DNA of 64,000 nucleotides from Pseudomonas sp. NBRC 111124 (GCF_001320245.1 NZ_BCBA01000004.1:62001-126000), one strand, 5' to 3'; shown: positions 27,808 to 36,139, counted from the stretch's first letter. A program made the numbers and translations. Notes: generated by a model from the sequence alone, not told the origin.

Positions 27808-28353
27808 ATGGACACGGGGACGCGACTCAAACTGGTGCGTGAACGCAACAACCTCTCCCAACGGGAACTGGCCCGCCGCAGCGGGTTGACCAACTCGACG
27901 ATCTCGCAGATCGAACAGAACCGTGTCAGCCCTTCGGTCAGCTCCCTGAAAAAGCTCCTCGAAGGGATCCCCATGAGCCTCGCCGAGTTTTTCAGCTTCG
28001 ACGAGCCGGTGCGCGAAGAGCGCTTCGTATTCCGCGCCAGCGAGCAGCCAGACCTGGGCCGTAACGGCCTGCGCATGCTGCTGGTCGGCGCCAGCGTCGA
28101 GGCCCGGCAGATGCGTATGCTGCGCGAGCTTTACGCCCCGGGTGCCGATTCCGGCGAGCCGATCGTACATGCCGAAGGCGAGGAATGTGGCCTGGTCACC
28201 CGTGGCACCGTGGAACTGTGGGTCGATGGCCAGGTGAGCATCCTCAACTCGGGTGATGGCTACTACATCCCCACTACCCTGCCGCACAGTTTCAAGAACA
28301 TCGGCCAGGACGAGGCTGAGATCATCAGCGCCAACACCCCGGCCAATTTCTGA
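27808..28353 (+). CDS. XRE-family regulator with cupin domain
   Basis: A 181-residue regulator. The N-terminal helix-turn-helix (about 6-60) reads LSQRELARRSGLTNSTISQIEQNRVSPSVSSLKKLL, split here for length as LSQRELARRSGLTNS and TISQIEQNRVSPS. The C-terminal cupin (about 105-178) has HAEGEECGLVTRGTVELWV and GYYIPTTLPHSFKN. This is the PuuR-like architecture that controls amine or amino-acid catabolism genes. No obvious target lies beside it. AAGG lies six bases before the ATG. Confidence 0.88.
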   Translation: MDTGTRLKLVRERNNLSQRELARRSGLTNSTISQIEQNRVSPSVSSLKKLLEGIPMSLAEFFSFDEPVREERFVFRASEQPDLGRNGLRMLLVGASVEARQMRMLRELYAPGADSGEPIVHAEGEECGLVTRGTVELWVDGQVSILNSGDGYYIPTTLPHSFKNIGQDEAEIISANTPANF

Positions 28354-28360
28354 GTCAGTT

Positions 28361-28382
28361 GGCCTCGCCCCTTGGCGAGGCC
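28361..28382. terminator. Perfect hairpin between convergent genes
   Basis: GGCCTCGCC and GGCGAGGCC pair around CCTT, between the cupin regulator and the isomerase gene. No T-run follows, so termination strength is uncertain. Confidence 0.55.
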
Positions 28383-28390
28383 ATCGCGCA

Positions 28391-28984
28391 TCAACGGCTC
28401 AGCGCTTCTTCGACGAAATCCAGGCGATCCTGGCCGAAGAACATCTCCCCGTCGACAAAGCAGGTCGGCGCACCGAACACACCCCGCGCAACCGCCTGCT
28501 CGGTCACCCGCTTGAGTTCGGCCTTCACCTCGCCATCCGCCGCCAGCGCATGGAATGCCTCAGGGTCGAAGCCGGCCTGGCGGAGCGTTTCATCCAGTGC
28601 CTGGCCATCGCTCAAGTTGCGCCGGTGTTCCCACAGCCCCTTGAACAGTACGGCCAACAACGCTTCGAACTGCGCTGAGGCACGGAGCTGAATGCCCATG
28701 GCGCCGCGCATCAGGGTCAGCGTATTCACCGGGAACCCCGGCGGCAGCCCGAACGGCACGCCATAGCGGCGGGCATAACGGGCGAGGTCGGTGAACATGT
28801 AGCGGCCCTTGGCAGGGATCATCGCCGGCGATGCATTGCCGGTGGCCTGGAACACCCCGCCCAGCAGCATGGGCCGGTAAATCAGGGTGGCGCCATGTCG
28901 GGCACATAGTCCCGGCAACTGGGTCCAGGCCAGATAACTGGCCGGGCTACCCAGGTCGAAATAGAACTCCACGGTCTTGCTCAT
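28391..28984 (-). CDS. 2-hydroxychromene-2-carboxylate isomerase family protein
   Basis: A 197-residue thioredoxin-fold protein of the DsbA/kappa-GST group. The N-terminus FYFDLGSPASYLAW has the conserved catalytic-type Ser in the place of the DsbA CxxC, and the C-terminus FGAPTCFVDGEMFFGQDRLDFVEEAL matches the family end. Known members isomerise aromatic-degradation intermediates with glutathione. No other aromatic pathway gene is adjacent, so the substrate is open. It follows the SDR gene by 26 bases on the same strand. Confidence 0.88.
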   Translation of the reverse strand: MSKTVEFYFDLGSPASYLAWTQLPGLCARHGATLIYRPMLLGGVFQATGNASPAMIPAKGRYMFTDLARYARRYGVPFGLPPGFPVNTLTLMRGAMGIQLRASAQFEALLAVLFKGLWEHRRNLSDGQALDETLRQAGFDPEAFHALAADGEVKAELKRVTEQAVARGVFGAPTCFVDGEMFFGQDRLDFVEEALSR

Positions 28985-29010
28985 GCGTCACACTCCTTGG
29001 TCGGTCAGGC

Positions 29011-29742
29011 TTACCAGCGCTCCATCCACGGGCGCAGGTCCAGTTCGAAGGTCCAGGCGTCACGGGGCTGGGCATGCAGGAACCAATAGCTGTCGGCGAT
29101 GTGTACCGGGTCGAGAATGCCGTCCTGGTCCTTCAGCGCATAGCGTTCGGGGAACGTGTCGCGGATGAACGCCGTGTCGATGGCACCATCCACCACCACA
29201 TGGGCAACGTGTATGTTCCGCGGGCCTAGCTCCCGCGCCATGCTCTGGGCCAAGGCGCGCAGGCCATGCTTGGCCCCGGCAAAGGCGGCGAATCCTGCAG
29301 CGCCGCGAGTGCCTGCTGTGGCCCCCGTGAAAAGAAGGGTGCCACGCTCACGGGTGACCATGCGCCGGGCCACGGCCTGGGCCGTGAGGAAGCCCGCGAA
29401 GCAAGCCATTTCCCAGATCTTGAAGTATTTGCGTGGCGTCTCCTCAAGGATACTGCACGGCACATTGGCGCCGATATTGAAGACAAATGCTTCGATCGGG
29501 CCAATATCGCGCTCGATGGTGTCAACGAGCTCGGCTACCTCCTCTTCCTTGCGCGCATCCGAGCCGAAACCATGGGCCTGGCCACCTTCTGCGCGAATCT
29601 CATCGATCAGCGGCTGTAGCTTGTCGGCCTGACGGCGGGTCACGCAGGCGACGTAGCCCTCGCGGGCAAAGCGTTTGGCGATCGCGCCACCGGTGGCGTC
29701 CCCGGCACCGATCACCAGCACCACTTTTTGTTGTTCTGCCAT
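29011..29742 (-). CDS. SDR-family oxidoreductase with altered active site
   Basis: A 243-residue Rossmann protein. The cofactor loop is GAGDATGGAIA and the structural Asn is kept in VFNIGAN. The catalytic tetrad is not: the YxxxK position reads FAGAK (Phe for Tyr), and the Ser thirteen residues before it is Ala. It may be a binding protein or use another chemistry. The start is set at MAEQQKV, with GGAG upstream. It diverges from a TetR gene across a palindromic operator and leads the isomerase gene. Confidence 0.88.
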   Translation of the reverse strand: MAEQQKVVLVIGAGDATGGAIAKRFAREGYVACVTRRQADKLQPLIDEIRAEGGQAHGFGSDARKEEEVAELVDTIERDIGPIEAFVFNIGANVPCSILEETPRKYFKIWEMACFAGFLTAQAVARRMVTRERGTLLFTGATAGTRGAAGFAAFAGAKHGLRALAQSMARELGPRNIHVAHVVVDGAIDTAFIRDTFPERYALKDQDGILDPVHIADSYWFLHAQPRDAWTFELDLRPWMERW

Positions 29743-29764
29743 GCCTGTCTCCATTGGTGAATGA

Positions 29765-29779
29765 TCGTTTAGTAAACGA
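29765..29779. promoter_or_regulatory. TetR-type operator
   Basis: TCGTTTAGTAAACGA is a perfect 15-base palindrome in the 87-base gap between the divergent SDR and TetR starts. It is the expected site for the adjacent repressor and is placed to control both directions. Confidence 0.75.
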
Positions 29780-29829
29780 ACGCTATGTTATGATCGCCCC
29801 CATCGTCAAGCAGCGCGAAGAGGTCGTGC

Positions 29830-30393
29830 ATGCGCTACTCCACCGAACACAAGCAGCAGACCCGCGACAGGCTGCTGGCCAGCAGTGGCGCGCTGGCCAA
29901 GCGCGGCGGGTTCTCCAGCACCGGCGTCGCCGGGCTGATGAAGGCCATCGGCCTGACCGGCGGCGCCTTCTACAACCATTTCCCGTCCAAGGACGACCTG
30001 TTCACCGAGGTGGTCCGCCAGGAGTTGTGCAACAGCCCGCTGGCCCGCCTGGCCACCCAGGGTGCCAGCCGCGAACGCCTGGCCCGCTGCCTGCAGCAGT
30101 ACCTGAGCCTGGCGCACCTGCACAATGCCGAGGGCGGCTGCCCGCTGCCGCCGCTGGGGGTGGAGATCGCCCGCGCCGAGCAGCCTGTACGCGAAGAAGC
30201 CGAGCACTGGCTGGTCAGCCTGCATGCAGCGTGGAGCGAAACCCTGGAAGACCCGGCGCTGGCCTGGGTGCTGATCAGCCAGTGCGTCGGCGCACTGGTG
30301 GTCGGGCGCATGCTCGCCAGTGAAACGGTGCAACAGCAGTTGCTCGATGCCAGCAAAGGCTTTGTCGTCAGGGCTTTGAATGAAGCGGATTAA
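29830..30393 (+). CDS. TetR-family transcriptional repressor
   Basis: A 187-residue regulator. The helix-turn-helix is FSSTGVAGLMKAIGLTGGAFYNHFPSKDDLF (split as GVAGLMKAIGLTGG and AFYNHFPSKDDLF), placing it near the AcrR/NemR-like group with a single ligand-binding domain after residue 60. It should repress the divergent SDR-isomerase operon. Its end overlaps the next gene by 14 bases. Confidence 0.92.
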   Translation: MRYSTEHKQQTRDRLLASSGALAKRGGFSSTGVAGLMKAIGLTGGAFYNHFPSKDDLFTEVVRQELCNSPLARLATQGASRERLARCLQQYLSLAHLHNAEGGCPLPPLGVEIARAEQPVREEAEHWLVSLHAAWSETLEDPALAWVLISQCVGALVVGRMLASETVQQQLLDASKGFVVRALNEAD

Positions 30394-30973
30394 CCTGCTG
30401 TTGGGGCTGCTGCTGGCAGCGCCCGCCCTGGCTGAACAGGCCTGCCCGCCCGGGCAGTATCAGGTGTGCCTGATGGGCTGCTTCTGCGCGCCGATCGACC
30501 CCGGCCAGGCCGGGCAGGTCCTCAAGGATGTCGAGACCGTGGCATCGAGCAGCCTGGCGTTTGCCTTGCAACAGGCGCGCGACGAGGCCACGGCCAGCGG
30601 CAGTCAGCCGATCCCCTTGCACATCCGCGCGCAACTTGAGCCTTGGTACGATTTTGCCGTGCTCGATGCGGCTCGCTACCGGGTCGGTGACGAGCAGCAG
30701 GTCACAGCGGCCAACGCCATGCTCCAGAACCCGGACGTGAACGCGGTAACCCTGATCGACACCATCATTTTCCGCCATGCCAGCGATGCCGAGGACAACG
30801 TGGCGTTGTGGGCCCATGAACTGAAGCATGTGCAGCAGTATCAGCAGCTGGGGGTGAGTGAGTTTGCCCGGCGCTATACGCGCAATTACGAAGCGCTGGA
30901 AGGGCCGGCCTACAAGATCGAGGCCGAGGTGGGGAAGGCATTGCGCGAGCGCAGTTCCGGGCAGGCTCGATAG
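30380..30973 (+). CDS. Exported DUF4157-like protein with HExxH motif
   Basis: A 197-residue secreted protein: signal peptide MKRINLLLGLLLAAPALA, then a cysteine-rich start (CPPGQYQVCLMGCFC) with four cysteines in 15 residues. The motif WAHELKHVQQYQQLG carries HExxH, the zinc site of gluzincin-type peptidases and of DUF4157 proteins. A possible third ligand Glu lies in NYEALEGPAYKIEAEV. It is coupled to the TetR gene. Peptidase activity is inference. Confidence 0.65.
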   Translation: MKRINLLLGLLLAAPALAEQACPPGQYQVCLMGCFCAPIDPGQAGQVLKDVETVASSSLAFALQQARDEATASGSQPIPLHIRAQLEPWYDFAVLDAARYRVGDEQQVTAANAMLQNPDVNAVTLIDTIIFRHASDAEDNVALWAHELKHVQQYQQLGVSEFARRYTRNYEALEGPAYKIEAEVGKALRERSSGQAR

Positions 30974-30975
30974 CC

Positions 30976-31038
30976 TGCACCGGCCTCTGTGGGTGCGGGC
31001 GCGTCGGGGCGCCGAACCGCCGCGAAGAGGCCGGTGCA
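30976..31038. repeat. Degenerate REP-like inverted repeat
   Basis: TGCACCGGCCTC and GAGGCCGGTGCA form 12-base arms around a GC-rich centre containing a CCGCCGCGAAGAGG-type REP end. It lies between two convergent genes. Confidence 0.65.
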
Positions 31039-31053
31039 AGCAAGATGCAGCTG

Positions 31054-32046
31054 TCAGGAAGAAGCCGTAGCGCCCTCACCCACCGGCTCGCGGCTGGCAT
31101 AACGCTGCGCCAGCACCGCACACACCATCAACTGGATCTGGTGGAACAGCATCAGCGGCAGGATCATCGCGCCAATGCCGCTACCCACGAACAAGACCTG
31201 GGCCATCGGCACCCCGGTGGCCAGGCTCTTCTTGGAACCGGCGAACAGGATGGTGATGCGGTCTTCCAGGCTGAAGCCCAGCACCTTGCCCAGCATGCGC
31301 GTGCCGAACAGCACCACTGCCAGCAAGATGCCACAAACGGCGAAGAGCCCGGCCAGGTGCTGCGGCGACACGGTGTGCCACAGGCCAGTGACCACTGCCT
31401 CGCTGAACGCGGTGTAGACCACCAGCAGGATCGAACCCTGGTCGACGGCCTTCAGCCAGCGGGCATTCTTCTTGACCCAGGCGCCGATCCAGCGACGTGC
31501 AACCTGCCCGGCCACGAACGGCACCAGCAATTGCAGGGTGATCTTCAACACCGCGTCCAGCCCTGAACCGGTATCGCCACTGGCGCCCAGCAGCATCATC
31601 ACCAGCAACGGGGTGAGGAAGATACCAATCAGGCTCGAAGCCGCCGCACTGCAGATGGCCGCCGGCACGTTGCCGCGGGCCAGTGAGGTGAAGGCGATGG
31701 CCGACTGCACGGTAGCGGGCAGCGCGCACAGGTACAGCACGCCGAGGTACAGCTCGTTACCGACCAAGGGCACGAACAGCGGCTTGAACGCCAGGCCCAG
31801 CAGCGGGAACATCACGAAGGTGCAGGAGAACACCAGGAGGTGAAGGCGCCAGTGACCAGCGCCGGCAATGATCGCCTCACGCGACAGCTTGGCACCGTGC
31901 AAGAAGAACAGCAGGCCGATCGCCAGGTTGGTCAGCCAGCCGAAATACACCGCGCCGTCGCCCGAGCAAGGCAGCACGGTGGCGATCAGCACCACCCCGA
32001 GCAGGCACAGGGTGAAGTTGTCGAACAACATGCGCAAATACTTCAT
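31054..32046 (-). CDS. Bile acid:sodium symporter-like transporter (SBF-like)
   Basis: A 330-residue membrane protein with about ten hydrophobic helices and the family segments LAIGLLFFLHGAKLS, CALPATVQSAIAFTSLARGN and FAGSKKSLATGVPMA. These fit the PF13593-type SBF-like family related to YfeH. Substrate is unknown; members move organic anions or similar compounds with sodium. GGAAA lies about six bases before the chosen ATG; the frame extends upstream without support. Confidence 0.87.
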   Translation of the reverse strand: MKYLRMLFDNFTLCLLGVVLIATVLPCSGDGAVYFGWLTNLAIGLLFFLHGAKLSREAIIAGAGHWRLHLLVFSCTFVMFPLLGLAFKPLFVPLVGNELYLGVLYLCALPATVQSAIAFTSLARGNVPAAICSAAASSLIGIFLTPLLVMMLLGASGDTGSGLDAVLKITLQLLVPFVAGQVARRWIGAWVKKNARWLKAVDQGSILLVVYTAFSEAVVTGLWHTVSPQHLAGLFAVCGILLAVVLFGTRMLGKVLGFSLEDRITILFAGSKKSLATGVPMAQVLFVGSGIGAMILPLMLFHQIQLMVCAVLAQRYASREPVGEGATASS

Positions 32047-32164
32047 AACAGTTTCCATCTTGTCGTTGTACAAGGGCAGACGATAAGGTTTGTGGTTTTT
32101 CCCTGCTAACGCCGGAACCCCCATCGGTGTCGCTCAACGGACACGCCCTCGAAAAGGACCTTAC

Positions 32165-33301
32165 ATGCCGCCCGTACGCCTTGCTCCACTATTGATGATT
32201 TTCAGCCTCGCTACGGCGCACGCTGCCGAGCCGCTACAGGCCCAGGTGGACGAGGTCATCCGGCCTCTGATGAAAGAACAGGACATCGCCGGCATGGCCG
32301 TGGCGGTCTACATCAACGGCCAGGCCCACTACTTCAGCTATGGCGTGGCCAGCAAGGCCAACGGCAAGGCGGTCACCTCCGACACCCTGTTCGAGATCGG
32401 TTCACTGAGCAAGACCTACACTGCCACCCTCGCCGCCCTGGCCAGCGCCGAAGGCAAGCTCGACCTCGAGGCCCCTGCCCGGCGCTACCAGCCCGCGCTG
32501 GCTGGCGCGCCACTGGGCGATGCCAGCGTGCTGGAGTTCGGTGCCTACAGCGCCGATTGCCTGCCGTTGCAGTTCCCCGATGAGGTCCAGACCTCAGAGC
32601 AGACCTTGGCGTTCTTCCGCAACTGGCAGCCGCGCACCGAGCATGGCACCCAGCGTTGCTATTCCAACCCGAGTCTGGGCCTGTTCGGTGACCTCGCAGC
32701 ACGAGCGCAACAACGCCCCTTCGCCGAGGTCATGACCCAACACCTGCTGGCGCAGATGGGCTTGCGACACACGTACCTGCAGGTACCGCAGAGCGCGCAG
32801 GGCCTGTATGCCCAAGGCTATGACGCGCAGAATCGCCCGGTGCGCGTCAGCCCGGGCCCCTACGCCGACGAAGCCTATGGCATCAAGACCAGTGCCAGCG
32901 ACCTGCTGCGCTATCTGCGCCTGCACATGCAGCCTGCGGAACTGCTGCCGGCACTGCGCAAGGCCACCGCCATCACCCAGGCCGGCTACTTCAAGGTTGG
33001 CGCCATGACCCAGGGCCTGGGCTGGGAACGCTACCCTTACCCGGTCGCGCTGGACACGCTGGTCGATGGCAACAGCCCGCGCCTGATTCGTGAACCCCAG
33101 GCCACCCAGCGCCTGAACCCGCCTCTGCCTGCCTTGCCAGCGGCCTGGTACAACAAGACTGGTTCCACCAGCGGTTTCGGTGTCTATGCCGCCTTCATTC
33201 CGGCAGAAGGCAAGGCCATCGCCCTGCTTGCCAACCGCAATTACCCCAACGAAGCCCGCGTGCGCGCGGCCTTCCAGATCCTTTCCAGCCTTGACCGCTG
33301 A
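32165..33301 (+). CDS. ampC: Class C beta-lactamase (AmpC-type)
   Basis: A 378-residue serine beta-lactamase with a signal peptide ending AHAAEP. Catalytic motifs: SLSK (S80-K83), YSN in place of YAN, and KTGSTSGFG near residue 340. The segment that in most class C enzymes reads TAGGLPLQFP is SADCLPLQFP here. AAAGGA lies 6 bases before the ATG. No ampR gene is adjacent, so induction by an AmpR neighbour is not supported. It diverges from the transporter gene. Confidence 0.9.
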   Translation: MPPVRLAPLLMIFSLATAHAAEPLQAQVDEVIRPLMKEQDIAGMAVAVYINGQAHYFSYGVASKANGKAVTSDTLFEIGSLSKTYTATLAALASAEGKLDLEAPARRYQPALAGAPLGDASVLEFGAYSADCLPLQFPDEVQTSEQTLAFFRNWQPRTEHGTQRCYSNPSLGLFGDLAARAQQRPFAEVMTQHLLAQMGLRHTYLQVPQSAQGLYAQGYDAQNRPVRVSPGPYADEAYGIKTSASDLLRYLRLHMQPAELLPALRKATAITQAGYFKVGAMTQGLGWERYPYPVALDTLVDGNSPRLIREPQATQRLNPPLPALPAAWYNKTGSTSGFGVYAAFIPAEGKAIALLANRNYPNEARVRAAFQILSSLDR

Positions 33302-33596
33302 GTCACCGCTGAGTGGATTGTTAGACAAGATGTAGTGCATAAAAATATTCACTACAAAACCATTGACGCCCTTCATCCGCCTTGTGCATGATGAAGCCGT
33401 CTCCCTGATCGGGAGCGGTGGCAAGGGTGTTCCAGACGGTTTGCGCGGTAACGCAGGCCGTCCGTGGAGAGGGAATCTGTCCAAAAGGCAGCGTGAGAAA
33501 GCCCCTGTTGCGATGCTGCTGTAGCAGCCTTGGTAGTGCGCTACATCCTGTGGCGCCAACTGTGACAATCAACAACAAATAGGTGATGGGGGCTTT
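33302..33596 (+). other. Intergenic region with a leader-like hairpin
   Basis: This 295-base gap has an AT-rich start (TAGTG...CACTA around ATAAAAATATT) that could be a promoter, then a structured part: GACGG/CCGTC enclosing TGCG/CGCA around CGGTAA (33435-33462). It may be a 5' leader of the next gene or a small RNA. I match it to no known riboswitch. Confidence 0.3.
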
Positions 33597-33929
33597 ATGA
33601 TGAACTTGAACAACAATCCGACAATCGACCAATTGGCCCAGCTGTTCGCGGTACGCAAGGACAGCCTCGACGACCACCTGCTGTGGGTCAGCCAGACCGG
33701 CGAGGTGCGCATCGACCGCCTGCCGCCGAACACGGTCGAAGATGAATTCGAAGCGCACCTGCCCAGCATGCGCGCCCGCTTCAAGGTCTACCGCCGTGGC
33801 CAAGGCTACGTCGGCAAAAAGGCCGCCGCCGATACCGAGTTTGTCGGCCGCGTCCTGCAGACCCTGCAACAAGAATGGCCCGCCGCCCGTGAGCGGCAGG
33901 CAGTCAAGGTGATCGAACCGCTGAACTGA
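33597..33929 (+). CDS. Protein of unknown function
   Basis: A 110-residue soluble protein with no recognised domain. It is rich in charged residues, with a basic central patch (RFKVYRRGQGYVGKK). A second ATG follows the first directly. It has its own terminator, so it seems to be a single-gene unit. Confidence 0.65.
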   Translation: MMNLNNNPTIDQLAQLFAVRKDSLDDHLLWVSQTGEVRIDRLPPNTVEDEFEAHLPSMRARFKVYRRGQGYVGKKAAADTEFVGRVLQTLQQEWPAARERQAVKVIEPLN

Positions 33930-33949
33930 GGGTTCGCCACCACTTATGG

Positions 33950-33977
33950 AGCCCGGCCTGCATAGGCCGGGCTTTTT
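33950..33977 (+). terminator. Rho-independent terminator
   Basis: AGCCCGGCCT pairs with AGGCCGGGCT around GCA/T-type loop bases, followed by TTTTT. It ends the transcript of the preceding 110-residue protein and overlaps the last base of the convergent gene's stop codon. Confidence 0.88.
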
Positions 33978-34273
33978 CATGCCCGCCGTTGACGCTGCGG
34001 CATCGGTAACGCACCGATGGCCAGCGCCCGCGCCCGGTTCACGCCCCACACCAGCGCGCGGGTCATGGTTTCGCCGGGCCGCGCCGGGTAGTACTCCTCC
34101 AGCAGTGCCCTGCCGTCCTGGCCGTAGAGCCCAAGGAACAGCTGCGTCGCGCCGAGCCGCGACAGGCGCACCTGGATATCCAGCGAAGTGCCGTCGCTGA
34201 GCACTTCGTCATGGCAGCGGCTATGCAACTGTGCATCGGCCCACTGCCAATAGGTCTCGTCCCTGACTCGCAT
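33977..34273 (-). CDS. Protein of unknown function
   Basis: A 98-residue protein with no signal peptide or known motif; central part GATQLFLGLYGQDGRALLEEYY, basic C-terminus (MPQRQRRA). It seems a conserved small Pseudomonas-type protein, but I cannot name a family. Confidence 0.6.
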   Translation of the reverse strand: MRVRDETYWQWADAQLHSRCHDEVLSDGTSLDIQVRLSRLGATQLFLGLYGQDGRALLEEYYPARPGETMTRALVWGVNRARALAIGALPMPQRQRRA

Positions 34274-34380
34274 GAAAAATCAATCCTCTCTTTCCTGGAT
34301 GCAGCGCCAGAAAACCACAACCGCTCCGCCACCGCGAGGGCAACCTGCGGTTACCATGAGCAGGATCAAGCAACACCAAC

Positions 34381-34403
34381 AAAAACCCCGCCGTTGGGCG
34401 GGG
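34381..34403 (-). terminator. Rho-independent terminator, reverse strand
   Basis: Read on the reverse strand, CCCCGCC, CAAC, GGCGGGG and then TTTTTGTTGG form a clear terminator 30 bases after the stop of the 62-residue gene. Confidence 0.85.
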
Positions 34404-34433
34404 ATCTGTGCGCAGGTTCACTTTTTCGCAGGC

Positions 34434-34622
34434 CTATTTCCTGGCCGGCACCCGTAATGTGAAGCGGCCCTTCTTGATGCGCTGCAGGTAGACGGGCTTG
34501 AGGTCTTCCGACTCTTCCAGGGTCATGTGGGCAAAACCCAGGCGGAAAGCTGCCTGGCCACAACGCACCTGGCTGTTGATCGGGAATGCATCATTGGCGT
34601 CTTCGAAAAAGGACTCACTCAT
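34434..34622 (-). CDS. Small protein of unknown function
   Basis: A 62-residue acidic-then-basic protein (MSESFFEDAND ... RIKKGRFTLRVPARK). GGAG lies seven bases before the ATG and a terminator follows, so it is likely a real single gene. No domain recognised. The 136-base gap upstream shows nothing distinctive. Confidence 0.65.
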   Translation of the reverse strand: MSESFFEDANDAFPINSQVRCGQAAFRLGFAHMTLEESEDLKPVYLQRIKKGRFTLRVPARK

Positions 34623-34758
34623 GCCCTGTCTCCGTTCAGTGGCGACCGCGTCGACCAGCAATGGGCTGACCTGAAAAACGCGACCTGTGCCAGTGAGACT
34701 AGCCGGTCACAAGCGGACTGCCCGGACGAAACCTGCAGACCCGACCAGTGGCATTTGG

Positions 34759-35079
34759 CTACTTCAGCCGCACGGCAGTACCGGTGGCGAACACTACGAC
34801 CATGCCGCCTTGCATCGACGGCATGCTGATTTCGAAGTCCACGCCTACCACGGCATCGGCTTGCAACTGCCGTGCCCGCGCCATGAGTTCCTCGGTGGCC
34901 TGCTCGCGGGCCTCGCGCAGCGCGCTTTCCAGGGTCTGTGAACGGCCACCGAAGAAGTCACGAAAACGTGTGAAGAAATCGCGCACGAAGTTGATGCCCT
35001 GCACCGATTCGGAGCTGACCACGCCAAGGTACTCGGCGATGGGGCGGCCTTCGAGCTGGCTGGTGGTGGAGATGATCAT
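34759..35079 (-). CDS. YbjQ/DUF74-family protein
   Basis: A 106-residue protein with the family start MIISTTSQLEGRPIAEYLGVV and the core ADAVVGVDFEISMPSMQGGMVVVFATGTAV. Members form pentameric barrels of unknown role, once proposed to bind heavy metals. Length is typical. Confidence 0.88.
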   Translation of the reverse strand: MIISTTSQLEGRPIAEYLGVVSSESVQGINFVRDFFTRFRDFFGGRSQTLESALREAREQATEELMARARQLQADAVVGVDFEISMPSMQGGMVVVFATGTAVRLK

Positions 35080-35137
35080 GTAGAGCTCCTTGGCCTTGCA
35101 AAAAGGCCAAGTCTAACAAATGCGCCGGCCGCTTCCG

Positions 35138-36025
35138 CTATTGAGCGCTTGCCGCGCGCAACCGCTGCCCCAGCTTCGACCCAAACACATTGACCAGCAG
35201 GCCGAGCATCACCAGCAGCGCGCCCCAGCCCTGCACCGCCGTCAGCCGCTCACCCAGCAACCACGCCGACGAACTCAGGCCGATCACCGGTACCAGCAGC
35301 GAGAATGGTGCCACCTTGCCCGCAGGGTGGCGCGACAGCAGTTTGCTCCACAGGCTATAGCCGAGCATGGTGGCAACGAATGCCAGGTACGCCAGCGCCA
35401 GCACCGAGCTCCAGCTGATATTGGCCAGCGCATGGCCGATCCGCTCCGGCCCTTCCAGCCACCACGACAAAGCCAGGAACGGCAGCGGCGGAATCAACCC
35501 GCCCCAAATCACCAGCGCCACCAAGTCCACCGAACCAAAGCGGCGGGTAATGATGTTGCCCATGCCCCACATAGCCCCGCCACACAAGGTCAGCAGCAGT
35601 GCCACCAGCGGTACATGGCCGCTGTCCTCGCTGCCGATCAGCGCCAGGCCGCTGGCCGCCACCACCAGGCCGAGCACGCTGGCCAGGCGCAGGCGTTCAC
35701 CAAGAAACAGCGCGGCAAAGCCGAGGGTGAAGAACGCCTGCGACTGCAGCACCAGCGACGCCAGGCCCGGCGGCATGCCGCTGTACATGGCCTGAAAAAG
35801 AAAGGCGAACTGGCCCAGGGAGATGGTCGCACCATAAGCAATCAGCCAGCGCCACGGCAGCTTCGGCCGCTTGACCAGAAGTACGGCCGGGAACGCCACC
35901 AGCAGAAAGCGCAATGCCCCCAGCAGCATCGGCGGCAAGCCATCGAGGCCGACCTTGATGACCACGAAATTGATTCCCCAGGCGACGATCACCACCAGGG
36001 CAATCAGCAGGTCCTTGAGCGGCAT
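35138..36025 (-). CDS. eamA: EamA-family exporter
   Basis: A 295-residue ten-helix DMT permease with two EamA repeats. Sequence blocks AWGINFVVIKVGLDGLPPMLLGALRF and LLGYSLWSKLLSRHPA-like segments match the O-acetylserine/cysteine exporter EamA. GAAGGAAG lies before the ATG. It diverges from the NCS1 permease gene. Confidence 0.82.
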   Translation of the reverse strand: MPLKDLLIALVVIVAWGINFVVIKVGLDGLPPMLLGALRFLLVAFPAVLLVKRPKLPWRWLIAYGATISLGQFAFLFQAMYSGMPPGLASLVLQSQAFFTLGFAALFLGERLRLASVLGLVVAASGLALIGSEDSGHVPLVALLLTLCGGAMWGMGNIITRRFGSVDLVALVIWGGLIPPLPFLALSWWLEGPERIGHALANISWSSVLALAYLAFVATMLGYSLWSKLLSRHPAGKVAPFSLLVPVIGLSSSAWLLGERLTAVQGWGALLVMLGLLVNVFGSKLGQRLRAASAQ

Positions 36026-36060
36026 TGCAACTTCCTTCTTCAGGCGTTCTAGACATATTT

Positions 36061-36139
36061 CGTAACAGCATAAGGCCATTTTCCGACCATGGACCAGCAC
36101 AGTTACGGCCAACCCTTATAGAACAGATTAGCTGTTACG
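36061..36139. promoter_or_regulatory. Separated inverted 9-mers between eamA and the permease gene
   Basis: CGTAACAGC and its exact reverse complement GCTGTTACG lie 61 bases apart in the 234-base divergent gap, the first about 35 bases from the eamA start. They could be two half-sites for a looping regulator, or chance. Confidence 0.35.
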
